Shown here piece after piece: positions 23,336-31,752 of a stretch of DNA of 64,000 nucleotides. Source of the stretch: Caccoplasma sp905210875 (GTDB lineage Bacteria; Bacteroidota; Bacteroidia; Bacteroidales; UBA11471); NCBI GenBank assembly GCA_963931635.1, contig OZ007034.1:2418001-2482000 (forward strand), in the 5' to 3' direction. Numbering within the stretch: position 1 is the first letter of the stretch; each line of letters starts with the position of its first letter. The notes beneath the pieces are model-generated. The model saw only the letters and a list, made by a program, of their open reading frames with translations. It was not told the DNA's origin and did no database searches. The translations under genes and the position numbers were made by a program.

Positions 23336-24706
23336 TTATCCGAATAACTGGCGGAATGCTTCGTCGACTTTCCGCACCGGTGTGATTTCGATTTGCAGAC
23401 GTTTGGCATCAAGGCCTTTTAGGTTGTGGACAGGCACGAGTATTTTCCCGAAGCCCAGCTTCTCGGCTTCGAGAATGCGCTGTTCTACCCGGGTTACGGG
23501 ACGTATCTCGCCCGACAGGCCCACTTCGCCGGTCATGGCGATGTGCGGGTCTATGGCGATGTCCATGTTGGATGACAAGACCGCGCTGATAACTCCCAGG
23601 TCCATGGCGGGGTCGTTGACTTTAAGTCCGCCGGCGATATTGAGAAAGACATCTTTCTGGGCCAATTTGAAGCCGACCCGTTTTTCCAGCACAGCCAGCA
23701 ACATATTCATGCGGCGTAGGTCAAAACCCGTAGCCGACCTTTGCGGCGTACCGTAGGCGGCTGTGCTCACAAGCGACTGCACCTCGATAAGAAACGGGCG
23801 TATGCCTTCGATGGCGGCTGATATGGCGATGCCGCTCAATCCTTCACGCTCCTGGGTGAGGAGCAGTTCCGAGGGATTGCTCACTTCACGAAGACCGTTT
23901 TGCAACATTTCGTAGATACCCAACTCGGCGGTGCTGCCGAAACGGTTCTTTATCGAGCGCAGTATGCGGTACATATAGTGACGGTCGCCCTCGAACTGCA
24001 ATACGGTGTCGACAATGTGTTCGAGCACTTTGGGTCCGGCAATGCTTCCCTCTTTGTTGATGTGGCCGATGAGCAGCACGGGGGTGTGTGATTCCTTGGC
24101 AAATTTGAGTATGGCAGCGGCACATTCCCTTACTTGCGAGATGCTGCCCGGCGAGGATTCGATGTTCTGTGTCGAGATGGTCTGAATGGAATCGACGACG
24201 ACAATGTCGGGCTGTACATTGCGTATGTGAGTGAATATCTCTTCGAGAAGAGTCTCGCACACAATGTAGCACTCGGTATTGTTGCGCTGCAACCTGTCGG
24301 CCCGCATTTTCAACTGCCGGGCACTCTCTTCACCCGATACATAGAGTACCTTCTTTCCCTGCAAACCCAGTACGGTCTGCAATATGAGTGTCGATTTTCC
24401 AATGCCGGGTTCGCCCCCAATCAGCACCATGGAGCCGGGGACAAGCCCGCCACCCAGTACCCGGTTGAGCTCACCATCGTGCAGATCGATGCGCTCTTCG
24501 CGCGAGACCGATATCTCGTCGAGCCGCTGGGGTTGGGTACGTGCCGTTTCGTTGCTGTATGCCACCCGTTGCGAAGCGGCCGGTTTGGCACTTACGACCT
24601 CCTCGGTGTAGCTGTTCCACTCACCGCACGAAGGACATTTCCCGAGCCATTTGGGCGATTCGGCCCCACATTGGGTACATACATATATCGTTTTGAGTTT
24701 GGCCAT
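23336..24706 (-). CDS. radA: DNA repair protein RadA
   Basis: A 456-residue RecA-like ATPase that helps branch migration in recombinational repair. It shows the N-terminal zinc finger (Cys10, Cys13, Cys24, Cys27), the Walker A loop GGEPGIGKST (97-106), the RadA signature KNRFGST near residue 255, and a C-terminal Lon-like domain. Length is normal. It heads an operon with the flavoprotein and cstA. A -7 box TATCTTTG lies on the minus strand at 24738-24731, about 25 bp before the ATG. Confidence 0.96.
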   Translation of the reverse strand: MAKLKTIYVCTQCGAESPKWLGKCPSCGEWNSYTEEVVSAKPAASQRVAYSNETARTQPQRLDEISVSREERIDLHDGELNRVLGGGLVPGSMVLIGGEPGIGKSTLILQTVLGLQGKKVLYVSGEESARQLKMRADRLQRNNTECYIVCETLLEEIFTHIRNVQPDIVVVDSIQTISTQNIESSPGSISQVRECAAAILKFAKESHTPVLLIGHINKEGSIAGPKVLEHIVDTVLQFEGDRHYMYRILRSIKNRFGSTAELGIYEMLQNGLREVSNPSELLLTQEREGLSGIAISAAIEGIRPFLIEVQSLVSTAAYGTPQRSATGFDLRRMNMLLAVLEKRVGFKLAQKDVFLNIAGGLKVNDPAMDLGVISAVLSSNMDIAIDPHIAMTGEVGLSGEIRPVTRVEQRILEAEKLGFGKILVPVHNLKGLDAKRLQIEITPVRKVDEAFRQLFG

Positions 24707-24730
24707 ATCGTTGATATAGAAAAGATGTTA

Positions 24731-24738
24731 CAAAGATA
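24731..24738 (-). promoter_or_regulatory. -7 box of the radA promoter
   Basis: TATCTTTG on the minus strand matches TAnnTTTG exactly. No good TTTG -33 box stands at the usual distance, so the promoter may be weak or activator-dependent. Confidence 0.55.
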
Positions 24739-24797
24739 GCGTTTTCTCTACGATTTACTTCTTTTAAAGATGCAGAATATGACAGATTATATTCGGG

Positions 24798-24842
24798 AAA
24801 AAGACGGGCTGCGGCGAGACCCAATTCTGCCGCAGCCCGTTG
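24798..24842 (-). terminator. Terminator between the DUF4890-like gene and radA
   Basis: On the minus strand ACGGGCTGCGGC pairs with GCCGCAGCCCGT and is followed by CTTTTTCCC. It ends the transcript of the secreted-protein gene before radA. Confidence 0.8.
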
Positions 24843-24871
24843 CGATGTGTAAAAGAGGTGTGGGGAAGTGA

Positions 24872-25378
24872 TTATTTCTTCATCTTTTCCCGAGACATAT
24901 CCTGTTTGTCCCCCTCTTTCCGGTCAGACTTCTTCGAGTCGTTATCGTGTTTCTTATCTGAGTTCCACGAAGTTGCCTTCCTGGATTCTCCGGCAAATGC
25001 CGGCATGGCCATCATGGCAGCCTGCTGTTCGGGGGTAAGTATCTTTTTTATCTCTTCACACTGGTTCTTATGACGGTTTTTCTGCTCTTTGCGCATCTGC
25101 CCGATTTGTGCGTTCATGACACTGTCGTTCTGATGGTTGCGCAACAAGATAGGATATATCTTACGGCACTGGCTGTCGGAGAGTTGCAGCAGGGTTTTCA
25201 TCTGTTGGGTCTGGGCCTTCGCGGCTTCGGTTGCACTGGTCGGGTGTTTTTTGTTTTCGTCTTTATTGGCACGCATTTCTTTGTTCCGATTGTCAGAGGT
25301 AGCACGCATCGGCTGTTGGGCCATGACGGTTGTAGAGAGAAAACTCAACAGAAGCAGGGGAAATAGAATCTTTTTCAT
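24872..25378 (-). CDS. Secreted DUF4890/Spy-like protein
   Basis: A 168-residue protein with a clear signal peptide (MKKILFPLLLLSFLSTTVMA, cleavage after the AQQ region). The mature part is highly charged and helical, with long runs of Lys, Glu, Asn and Asp. The segment LTPEQQAAMMAMPAF resembles the LTxxQ repeats of Spy/CpxP-like periplasmic chaperones and the Bacteroidales DUF4890 family. It is probably a periplasmic stress or chaperone-like protein. The Lys/Asp-rich tail is disordered. Terminators or gaps isolate it, so it is likely monocistronic. Confidence 0.72.
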   Translation of the reverse strand: MKKILFPLLLLSFLSTTVMAQQPMRATSDNRNKEMRANKDENKKHPTSATEAAKAQTQQMKTLLQLSDSQCRKIYPILLRNHQNDSVMNAQIGQMRKEQKNRHKNQCEEIKKILTPEQQAAMMAMPAFAGESRKATSWNSDKKHDNDSKKSDRKEGDKQDMSREKMKK

Positions 25379-25500
25379 GACAGTATGATTTATGAATAAA
25401 ATATTTATCCATAAGACAGTCGAAACATGGAAAAAGTTCTTGTGAAATGACCTTTTTTATCTTTTTTCAGACAAGCCGCAAAGGGTGAGGGGGCGACTGT

Positions 25501-25959
25501 TCAGCGATTGTCCATATCGCTGTATGCCGGTATGCCGGGAAGGAAGTGGCAGGTGTGATTCGCATAGTCGACCCAACAGGCATAGTGAACAATACCGTTC
25601 GACACGATAAGATAGCGCACCTGCAATACTGTGTTGTAACGGACTATCTGGTCAAAAACAGCTTGGGTAATTTCGACGTGTGGCGCTTTGTACTCGACAA
25701 TAACAAGAGGCTCTCCGCACAAATCGTACACTACGGTATCGCAACGGCGTTTACGCCCGTTCTGCAACAGGGATATTTCGTTGCCCACACGGCCCGCAGG
25801 AAAACCTTTTTCTTCTATAAGGTAGCGCACAAAGTGTTGTCGCACCCACTCTTCGGGAGTCAGCGACACAAAGCGGCGGCGCAACTCGTCATATATGAGA
25901 GACTTGTCGCCATCGGCTTTTATGCGGAAGGTATAGGCAGGAAGATTTAAAGCAATCAT
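25501..25959 (-). CDS. Type I restriction R-subunit N-terminal domain protein (PD-(D/E)xK fold)
   Basis: A 152-residue stand-alone HSDR_N-type domain. The nuclease core is visible: Asp in RCDTVVYDLCGE and E-x-K in VIVEYKAP, with a Gln-containing helix after it (DQIVRYNTV). There is no helicase part, so it is not a working type I restriction subunit. Proteins of this type stand divergent to holA in many Bacteroidales (recalled). Possible jobs are DNA repair or structure-specific cleavage; none is shown here. The start at 25959 gives the family length. Confidence 0.8.
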   Translation of the reverse strand: MIALNLPAYTFRIKADGDKSLIYDELRRRFVSLTPEEWVRQHFVRYLIEEKGFPAGRVGNEISLLQNGRKRRCDTVVYDLCGEPLVIVEYKAPHVEITQAVFDQIVRYNTVLQVRYLIVSNGIVHYACWVDYANHTCHFLPGIPAYSDMDNR

Positions 25960-25972
25960 TCGTCGACAATCA

Positions 25973-26004
25973 TTTGCGCGTCACACTAAGATTCGCTAAT
26001 TTTA
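25973..26004 (+). promoter_or_regulatory. Candidate holA promoter
   Basis: TTTG (25973-25976), a 20-bp spacer and TAATTTTA (25997-26004) approximate the consensus, with the last base of the -7 box off. It lies in the 100-bp divergent gap. Confidence 0.5.
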
Positions 26005-26059
26005 CCTCCAAAATTACGGAAAAAAGGCATATCCCGCCAAATAATTGTTTGCAAGAAAT

Positions 26060-27085
26060 ATGGCACAGAAGGAACCGCAAGGTCACATACCCATCATTGC
26101 CGATGTACGCCGCAAGGCATTCAAACCTGTATATCTGCTTATGGGAGAGGAGCCTTACTATATCGACCTGATTACCGATGAAATTGTGAGAAACGCACTC
26201 TCCGACGATGAACGTGATTTCAACCAGACCATCGTGTACGGGGCCGACTGTGATATGCCAGCCATTCTGACGGCTGCCCGTCGCTATCCGATGATGGCCG
26301 AGCGGCAGTTGGTGGTCGTCAAGGAGATGCAGATGATGCGCAGCATCGACGATTTGCTGCTTTATTTGCAAAATCCGCAACCTACGACCGTACTAGTGCT
26401 GAATTATAAAAACGGCACTCTGAAAAACAAGAAAATCGTGGCCGAAATCAGTCGGCAAGGCATCGTGTATGAATCGAAAAGGATATACGACAGCCAGTTG
26501 CCGGCTTTTGTGTCGGGATATGCCCATGATAAAAACATCGCCATTGACGACCGGGCTTCAGGTATGCTGTGCGAAGCGATAGGGGCCAACCTGTCGCGAA
26601 TGGCCGGTGAACTCGACAAATTGAGTGTCTTGCTCTCCATGTCGGGCGAAAAGCGCATTACCGCCGATATGGTGGAGTTGCATATCGGCATCAGCAAGGA
26701 GTTCAACAACAGCGAGCTGATAAAGGCCCTGTCTCAGCGCGATCTCTTGAAGGCCAACCGCATTATAAAATACTACGGACAGAATTCAAAATCGGACCAG
26801 CCCTTTATTGCCTTCGGTTCGTTGTTTACCTATTTTTCCAATCTTCTGTTGCTGCACTATTCGCCGTGTCCCAAGAACAACAACGGCATCATGTCGGAGT
26901 TGGGGGTAAACTGGTATGCTGCCGAAGATTATGTCAACGGCCTCCGTCTCTACAAGGCCTCCAAGTGTGTCGAGATTATTTCGGATATACGACGCTACGA
27001 TGCCCGATCAAAAGGAGTGGAGTGTGCTCCCGACACGTCGATATGCGATTTGCTGCAAGAACTCGTTTTCAAAATCACGCATTAA
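26060..27085 (+). CDS. holA: DNA polymerase III delta subunit
   Basis: A 341-residue clamp-loader subunit that opens the sliding clamp. The start at ATG 26060 (MAQKEPQGHIPIIADVRRKA) replaces a longer TTG-started frame. Family signs are KPVYLLMGEEPYYIDLITDEIV at the N-terminus, the ERQLVVVKEMQ strand, and the helical C-terminal collar region (EFNNSELIKALSQRDLLKANRII). No Walker motif is expected in delta. It is followed by a strong terminator. Confidence 0.93.
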   Translation: MAQKEPQGHIPIIADVRRKAFKPVYLLMGEEPYYIDLITDEIVRNALSDDERDFNQTIVYGADCDMPAILTAARRYPMMAERQLVVVKEMQMMRSIDDLLLYLQNPQPTTVLVLNYKNGTLKNKKIVAEISRQGIVYESKRIYDSQLPAFVSGYAHDKNIAIDDRASGMLCEAIGANLSRMAGELDKLSVLLSMSGEKRITADMVELHIGISKEFNNSELIKALSQRDLLKANRIIKYYGQNSKSDQPFIAFGSLFTYFSNLLLLHYSPCPKNNNGIMSELGVNWYAAEDYVNGLRLYKASKCVEIISDIRRYDARSKGVECAPDTSICDLLQELVFKITH

Positions 27086-27132
27086 CTTACTTTATCCCGC
27101 CATTGTGTCGGGAATACATCATTCATTTTTTT

Positions 27133-27160
27133 AGCCGGACTCTTCTGAGTTCGGCTTTTT
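27133..27160 (+). terminator. Terminator of holA
   Basis: AGCCGGACTC pairs with GAGTTCGGCT around TTCT and is followed by TTTT, 48 bp after the holA stop. Confidence 0.85.
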
Positions 27161-27818
27161 GGTGTAATAACATTTATAGTCAGTTGTTTATATCATAATT
27201 TACGATGAATTGGGGCGAAATCCTGCGCATATTTGCCAGCTCATCTGCCATCTACCGGGAAAAATAGCAGGAATCGTGCAAGAGGGTATAATATAGCCTG
27301 ACTGTATATAAATATGCACAGAATGTATTAATAGAGTTATAAAATTGAACACATATATGAATGTATTTATAAACAATCGGAGTGTTTCATAAATACACAT
27401 AAGAGTGTGTTTATATAAATACATTCTATATGATTACATAAATAAACATAGTCAACAACCGTAATAAAACGCAAAAAAGACGTTTTTTTCTAAATTAATA
27501 AATATGTGTATATAAGTTTATTATAACATTCTATTCAAGAAGAAATTTAATAAATAGAAGAGGGGCATTGTTCTATACTTCCGAATCCAGCTCTATGACT
27601 GCGATTAATTGTCTGTATATATTTATATACAACTATATATCAATAAATTGTATGGATTGTATAAACTTTTGAATAAACTATTTGTACGACTGTTTATAAG
27701 AATGAATTTATGAATATAAATCTGTGTACACAATATTGAATTTTGAAAATTGAATTTTATGATGTATCTTTGTGAATTGATAATGAAATCATGAATTTAT
27801 CTTTATAAACCACCCAAA
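27161..27818. other. Long AT-rich leader region upstream of the XRE regulator
   Basis: About 660 bp with no credible gene and a composition far more AT-rich than its surroundings, full of TTTATA/TATAAA blocks. It contains an inverted repeat: GAATGTATTTATAAAC at 27359-27374 against GTTTATATAAATACATTC at 27409-27426, with a third half-copy at 27321-27331. A hairpin of AAAACG and CGTTTT lies near 27466-27487, and GTATATATTTATATAC near 27615 is palindromic. It ends in a strong promoter. It may hold operators for the downstream regulator or a small RNA. Confidence 0.5.
27742..27772 (+). promoter_or_regulatory. Promoter of the XRE regulator gene
   Basis: TTTG at 27742-27745, a 19-bp spacer and TATCTTTG at 27765-27772 match the Bacteroidales consensus fully. 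The ATG is at 27819, leaving a leader of about 40 nt. Confidence 0.8.
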
Positions 27819-28331
27819 ATGGAGGAAATGGAGCAACGCGACAAGGATTTGAAGGAGCGTATAAAGTGGCTTATCCGATATGATAAACTCAACGATGCAA
27901 CTTTTGCCCAAAAGGTGCAGACCAATCGATCGACCTTGTCTCAATGTCTGAACGGACCCAATGGGGTCAGCAAGGAACTGATCATGAAAATTCATGATGC
28001 CTATCCTTCCCTGTCGCTCGAATGGCTCATGCTGGGCGATGGCACACCGTTCAAATCGGCTTCGGGTCAACAAGGTTCGGCTTTGAACCAAATTTACCGT
28101 CCCGAGAATGAGATAAAACGTACAGAGGTAAATGCCGTTCGTGAATATGCCAGGGATTTTGCCTCGGAAATGGTCCAGGACCGGACTTTATTTTCTGAAA
28201 ACAAAGAGAATACACCCGCTGAAAATCCTGTTGGAACAGCACTCGAACCTATGGTAGAAAATCGGCGTGTGGTCAAAATCATGGTATTCTACTCCGACAA
28301 TACGTTCGAAACCTACTCTCTCGACAGTTAA
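27819..28331 (+). CDS. XRE-type helix-turn-helix regulator
   Basis: A 170-residue protein. Residues about 10-65 (LKERIKWLIRYDKLNDATFAQKVQTNRSTLSQCLNG) form an XRE helix-turn-helix; LSLEWLMLGDG closing this region is typical of phage-derived and host XRE proteins in Bacteroides. The rest is a charged linker and a short C-terminal strand pair (RRVVKIMVFYSDNTFETYSLDS). It has its own strong promoter behind a long AT-rich region with inverted repeats, so autoregulation is likely. Target genes unknown. Confidence 0.8.
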   Translation: MEEMEQRDKDLKERIKWLIRYDKLNDATFAQKVQTNRSTLSQCLNGPNGVSKELIMKIHDAYPSLSLEWLMLGDGTPFKSASGQQGSALNQIYRPENEIKRTEVNAVREYARDFASEMVQDRTLFSENKENTPAENPVGTALEPMVENRRVVKIMVFYSDNTFETYSLDS

Positions 28332-28469
28332 GCCGGCACCAACCCTTTTACGATGGCTATATTGGCTCTCGTAAGGGATTCCTATTGATTATTCGGAGGG
28401 AGAACATTGTAACAACGGTTGCCACTCGCAGAGCGTGTCGCTGTTATCGATTTATTGAATCCGATTTAT

Positions 28470-28949
28470 TCATTGGAGCGCCCGTACCATAATATATTCG
28501 TCATCGTTCTCCCGATGAATGTGAAAACCAATGCGACGATACAAGGTAACGGCGGGATTTCCTTTATTTACCGATAGCGAAACCGACGTTATACCCGACT
28601 CCTGTAATGTTCTTAATATCTCTATCAGCAATCGGCTCCCTATGCCTTTATTGCGGTAGACCGAATATATTGCTATTGAAAGTTCCGGATTATGCTCGTC
28701 GATATGGCCATAACCCCTCAGATACCTTACCCATACAGCTCCTATCACCCTATTATCGACTTCGGCCACCAATGCTAAATCGCCCCTTCGTTTTCCAAAA
28801 TTTTTCACGTAACGCCACAGCGAAGGGCGCTGTATGACGGTGCTGGGTAAAGTCGGCCACTCGGGTGGCTTATATATTGCCTCATATAAAAAATCGCACA
28901 GAAGAGGAATTTCTTCTGTGCGTATATTTCTTATTTTTACAGAATCCAT
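28470..28949 (-). CDS. GNAT family N-acetyltransferase
   Basis: A 159-residue acetyltransferase-fold protein. The acetyl-CoA-binding segment is visible as YSVYRNKGIGSRLLIEIL (R-x-K-G-I-G-S), followed by SLSVNKGNPAVTLYRRIGF, the usual motif B. Substrate unknown. It lies 19 bp downstream of the lipoprotein metallo-hydrolase gene and is probably co-transcribed with it. Confidence 0.86.
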   Translation of the reverse strand: MDSVKIRNIRTEEIPLLCDFLYEAIYKPPEWPTLPSTVIQRPSLWRYVKNFGKRRGDLALVAEVDNRVIGAVWVRYLRGYGHIDEHNPELSIAIYSVYRNKGIGSRLLIEILRTLQESGITSVSLSVNKGNPAVTLYRRIGFHIHRENDDEYIMVRALQ

Positions 28950-28968
28950 AATTAAGGGAAAATATGAC

Positions 28969-29793
28969 CTATTTAAATCCCGGCACGGGGAAATGCATTC
29001 CGGCCATTGTCAGATGATGCGTGCGTGCATAATCGATGTAATAGCGTCGGGCGCTTATGGCAGCATCTTTGTCCATATCGTATGTGGCACATATTTCGGG
29101 GTGATGCAGTTGCAAGTCTACACCGTGCATGATGTCGCCCACTATCAGGAAATCGCCCATGCGATAAACCGTGTGTCCGGGGGTATGACCTGTCGCTTTC
29201 ATGGCAATAACCCCGCCGGGAAGCGTATCGTTAAACGCGAAGAGATGCAACCGGTCTTGGTAAGCATTCATGGTTTTCACGACCAAATCGTTTTCCCCTG
29301 CCATCTGTTGCCATGCCGCGTATTCCTCTTGTGCAGCGTATATCTGAGCATTTGGAAACACGACGGTATCGCCCCGCATCAACCCTCCGATGTGGTCACC
29401 GTGAAAGTGTGTCAGGTAGATATATTCGTCCTCTTCGGGCGTAACGCCGTGCGCTTTTAAGCACGGTAGCAGTTGACTGTCGGGAAGTCCATTCCCAGTA
29501 TCGAAGAGTATGGAGCAGGTGTCGGTTTGAGCCCAGAAGACACTGATGGAGGCCGGTACTCCCTCGCTCAGGTTCAGTGCGGTAAAGAGACTGTCACTGG
29601 CATCGGGAAACAGTGTCCGAGGCATCACCCGAGGCTTGGCATTGTCTTGTATGGCAGTTACCGTGACAGGGCCGAGTGTGAGTGTATTGCCTGATATTCC
29701 CTCTTCGGGAGATTTTTGAGACGACGTCGGGTGGCAAGCCGATATCGCAATGCTGCACAAGGCCAATAACGTAAAAAGAGAGATGGTTTTCAT
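28969..29793 (-). CDS. Metallo-beta-lactamase-fold lipoprotein
   Basis: A 274-residue exported enzyme. Residues 1-19 are a lipoprotein signal with lipobox ISAC (Cys20), so it should be anchored to a membrane. The zinc-binding motif THFHGDHIGG and the later TGHTPGHTVYR and VGDIMHG segments are those of the MBL-fold family of lactonases and hydrolases. The substrate cannot be told. It heads a two-gene unit with the GNAT gene. Confidence 0.86.
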   Translation of the reverse strand: MKTISLFTLLALCSIAISACHPTSSQKSPEEGISGNTLTLGPVTVTAIQDNAKPRVMPRTLFPDASDSLFTALNLSEGVPASISVFWAQTDTCSILFDTGNGLPDSQLLPCLKAHGVTPEEDEYIYLTHFHGDHIGGLMRGDTVVFPNAQIYAAQEEYAAWQQMAGENDLVVKTMNAYQDRLHLFAFNDTLPGGVIAMKATGHTPGHTVYRMGDFLIVGDIMHGVDLQLHHPEICATYDMDKDAAISARRYYIDYARTHHLTMAGMHFPVPGFK

Positions 29794-29931
29794 AACAACG
29801 GATTGTTTTTTAACGGCTACAAGTTAAGAAAAAAACAACGGATTGTCAAAATCCGACGACAAAAAGAGGCGGTCGAGACTCATTCAGCCGGTGCCATTCG
29901 CGCCGTACCGCTAAAAAACCCCGCTCTTCCG

Positions 29932-29962
29932 TTTCGTATTGCGTTAAATTCTCTTACCTTTG
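29932..29962 (+). promoter_or_regulatory. Promoter of pyrK-pyrD
   Basis: TTTC (29932-29935), a 19-bp spacer and TACCTTTG (29955-29962), a full -7 match. The pyrK ATG follows at 29988. Confidence 0.68.
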
Positions 29963-29987
29963 CCGATGTAACAGAGATTGAAGAATC

Positions 29988-30767
29988 ATGAAAAAATATG
30001 TATTGGATTTGCGGGTAACCGAGAACGAGGCTTTGCACAGCCATTACGTGCTGATAAAGGCCACAACGCCCGATGGAACCCCGCTTCCCGAGATGTGTCC
30101 CGGACAATTTGCCGAGTTGCGTGTTGATGGCTCTGCCACCACATTCCTGCGTCGGCCCATATCCATTAACTTCGTCGATACAGAGAAGAACGAAGTCTGG
30201 TTTCTGATACAACTTGTCGGCGACGGTACGCGGCGTCTGGCCACCCTGGGGTGCGGCGATACGCTGAATGTCGTACTTCCGCTGGGAAATGGTTTCTCTC
30301 TGCCTCAAACAGAAGAAAAGGTGCTGTTGATAGGCGGTGGTGTAGGTACGGCTCCCATGCTCTATCTGGGAGCCCGGTTGAAGGCCCTCGGTGTGAAGCC
30401 GCATTTCCTGCTGGGAGCCCGTTCGGCGCAAGATCTGTTGCAGAGAGAGCAGTTTGAGAGTCTGGGCACTGTCGACATAACGACCGAAGACGGTTCTTGC
30501 GGAGAAAAAGGGTATGTAACTCAACATAGCCTGTTGCAACGGGAACATTTTGACCGCATCTACACCTGTGGTCCCAAACCCATGATGGTGGCAGTGGCTC
30601 GCTACGCCAAGGAACAGAACATTACATGTGAGGTATCGCTCGAAAACACAATGGCATGCGGTGTAGGTGCCTGCCTGTGCTGTGTCGAAAATACGGTCGA
30701 AGGTCATCTGTGTGTGTGCAAGGAAGGACCGGTCTTTAATATAGAGAAATTATTATGGCTGATTTAA
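29988..30767 (+). CDS. pyrK: Dihydroorotate dehydrogenase electron transfer subunit
   Basis: A 259-residue iron-sulfur flavoprotein that passes electrons from PyrD to NAD+ in pyrimidine synthesis. It shows the FAD site LRRPISINFVD, the NAD-binding GGGVGTAPMLYLG and the C-terminal [2Fe-2S] cluster ACGVGACLCCVENTVEGHLC, with four Cys in the ferredoxin-reductase pattern. It overlaps pyrD by 13 bp, so the two subunits are made together. Confidence 0.94.
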   Translation: MKKYVLDLRVTENEALHSHYVLIKATTPDGTPLPEMCPGQFAELRVDGSATTFLRRPISINFVDTEKNEVWFLIQLVGDGTRRLATLGCGDTLNVVLPLGNGFSLPQTEEKVLLIGGGVGTAPMLYLGARLKALGVKPHFLLGARSAQDLLQREQFESLGTVDITTEDGSCGEKGYVTQHSLLQREHFDRIYTCGPKPMMVAVARYAKEQNITCEVSLENTMACGVGACLCCVENTVEGHLCVCKEGPVFNIEKLLWLI

Positions 30768-31666
30768 GTGTAAATATAGGAAAGCTGTCGTTGAAGAATC
30801 CGGTAATGACAGCGTCGGGAACATTCGGATATGGATTGGAGTTTGCCGACTTTATCGACTTGTCGCGGCTGGGAGGTATCATCGTCAAGGGTACCACGTT
30901 GAAACCTCGCGAAGGAAATCCCTACCCACGCATGGCCGAGACGCCGTCGGGCATGATCAATGCCGTGGGTTTGCAGAATAAAGGCGTCGACTACTTCATT
31001 GAGCATATCTATCCGCAAATAAAAGATTTGGGAGCACCTATTTTGGTAAACGTATCCGGTTCGACCATCGACGATTATGCCGAGACCGCCCGTCGGTTGG
31101 CCTCGTTGGAACGCGTGCCCGCCATCGAACTGAACATCTCTTGCCCGAATGTCAAAGAGGGTGGAATGGCTTTCGGTACCAGTTGCCAAAGTGCTGCTTC
31201 GGTTGTGAAAGCCGTGCGTGCCGCCTATCCCCACACGCTCATTGTAAAACTCTCACCCAACGTAACCGATATCACCGAGATTGCCCGTGCCGTCGAGGCC
31301 GAAGGAGCCGATGCCGTGTCGCTTATCAATACGATGCTGGGCATGGCCATTGATGCCGAGAAGCAACGTCCGGTCATCTCGACCGTTACCGGAGGATTGT
31401 CGGGCCCCTGTGTCAAGCCTATCGCTTTGCGCATGGTGTGGCAGGTATTCCATGCCGTACAAATTCCCATCGTAGGGTTGGGTGGTATCATGAATGCCAC
31501 CGATGCCGTAGAGTTCCTTTTGGCAGGAGCCCGGGCCATAGAAATCGGTACGGCCAATTTCATCGACCCCGAAGTTACGGTAAAGGTTATTGACGGTATA
31601 GACAATTATCTCGAACGCCACGGCTGCCGGTCGGTCAATGAGATTATCGGAGCCTTGAAAGTATAA
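30755..31666 (+). CDS. pyrD: Dihydroorotate dehydrogenase, class 1B catalytic subunit
   Basis: A 303-residue FMN enzyme that oxidises dihydroorotate to orotate. The catalytic base Cys130 in LNISCPNVKEGG marks class 1 enzymes, and the partner pyrK marks class 1B (NAD-linked). FMN-phosphate contacts are in GLGGIMNATDAVEFLLAGARA. Length normal. A strong terminator follows. Confidence 0.95.
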   Translation: MADLSVNIGKLSLKNPVMTASGTFGYGLEFADFIDLSRLGGIIVKGTTLKPREGNPYPRMAETPSGMINAVGLQNKGVDYFIEHIYPQIKDLGAPILVNVSGSTIDDYAETARRLASLERVPAIELNISCPNVKEGGMAFGTSCQSAASVVKAVRAAYPHTLIVKLSPNVTDITEIARAVEAEGADAVSLINTMLGMAIDAEKQRPVISTVTGGLSGPCVKPIALRMVWQVFHAVQIPIVGLGGIMNATDAVEFLLAGARAIEIGTANFIDPEVTVKVIDGIDNYLERHGCRSVNEIIGALKV

Positions 31667-31685
31667 AGAAGCCTTTTTATAAGAG

Positions 31686-31723
31686 AAAATGGGAGAAAAT
31701 CACTCGGTTTTCTCCCATTTTTT
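31686..31723. terminator. Shared terminator between pyrD and the aldo/keto reductase gene
   Basis: AAAATGGGAGAAAA pairs with TTTTCTCCCATTTT around TCACTCGG. T-runs flank both sides, so it can stop transcripts from both directions. Confidence 0.85.
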
Positions 31724-31752
31724 GATATTGTAACAGAATGAATATAAGAAAT

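Noticed and set aside
27200..27424. Minus-strand frame in the AT-rich leader
   Set aside because: Ile/Tyr/Phe-rich product as expected from random AT-rich DNA; contains the inverted repeats.
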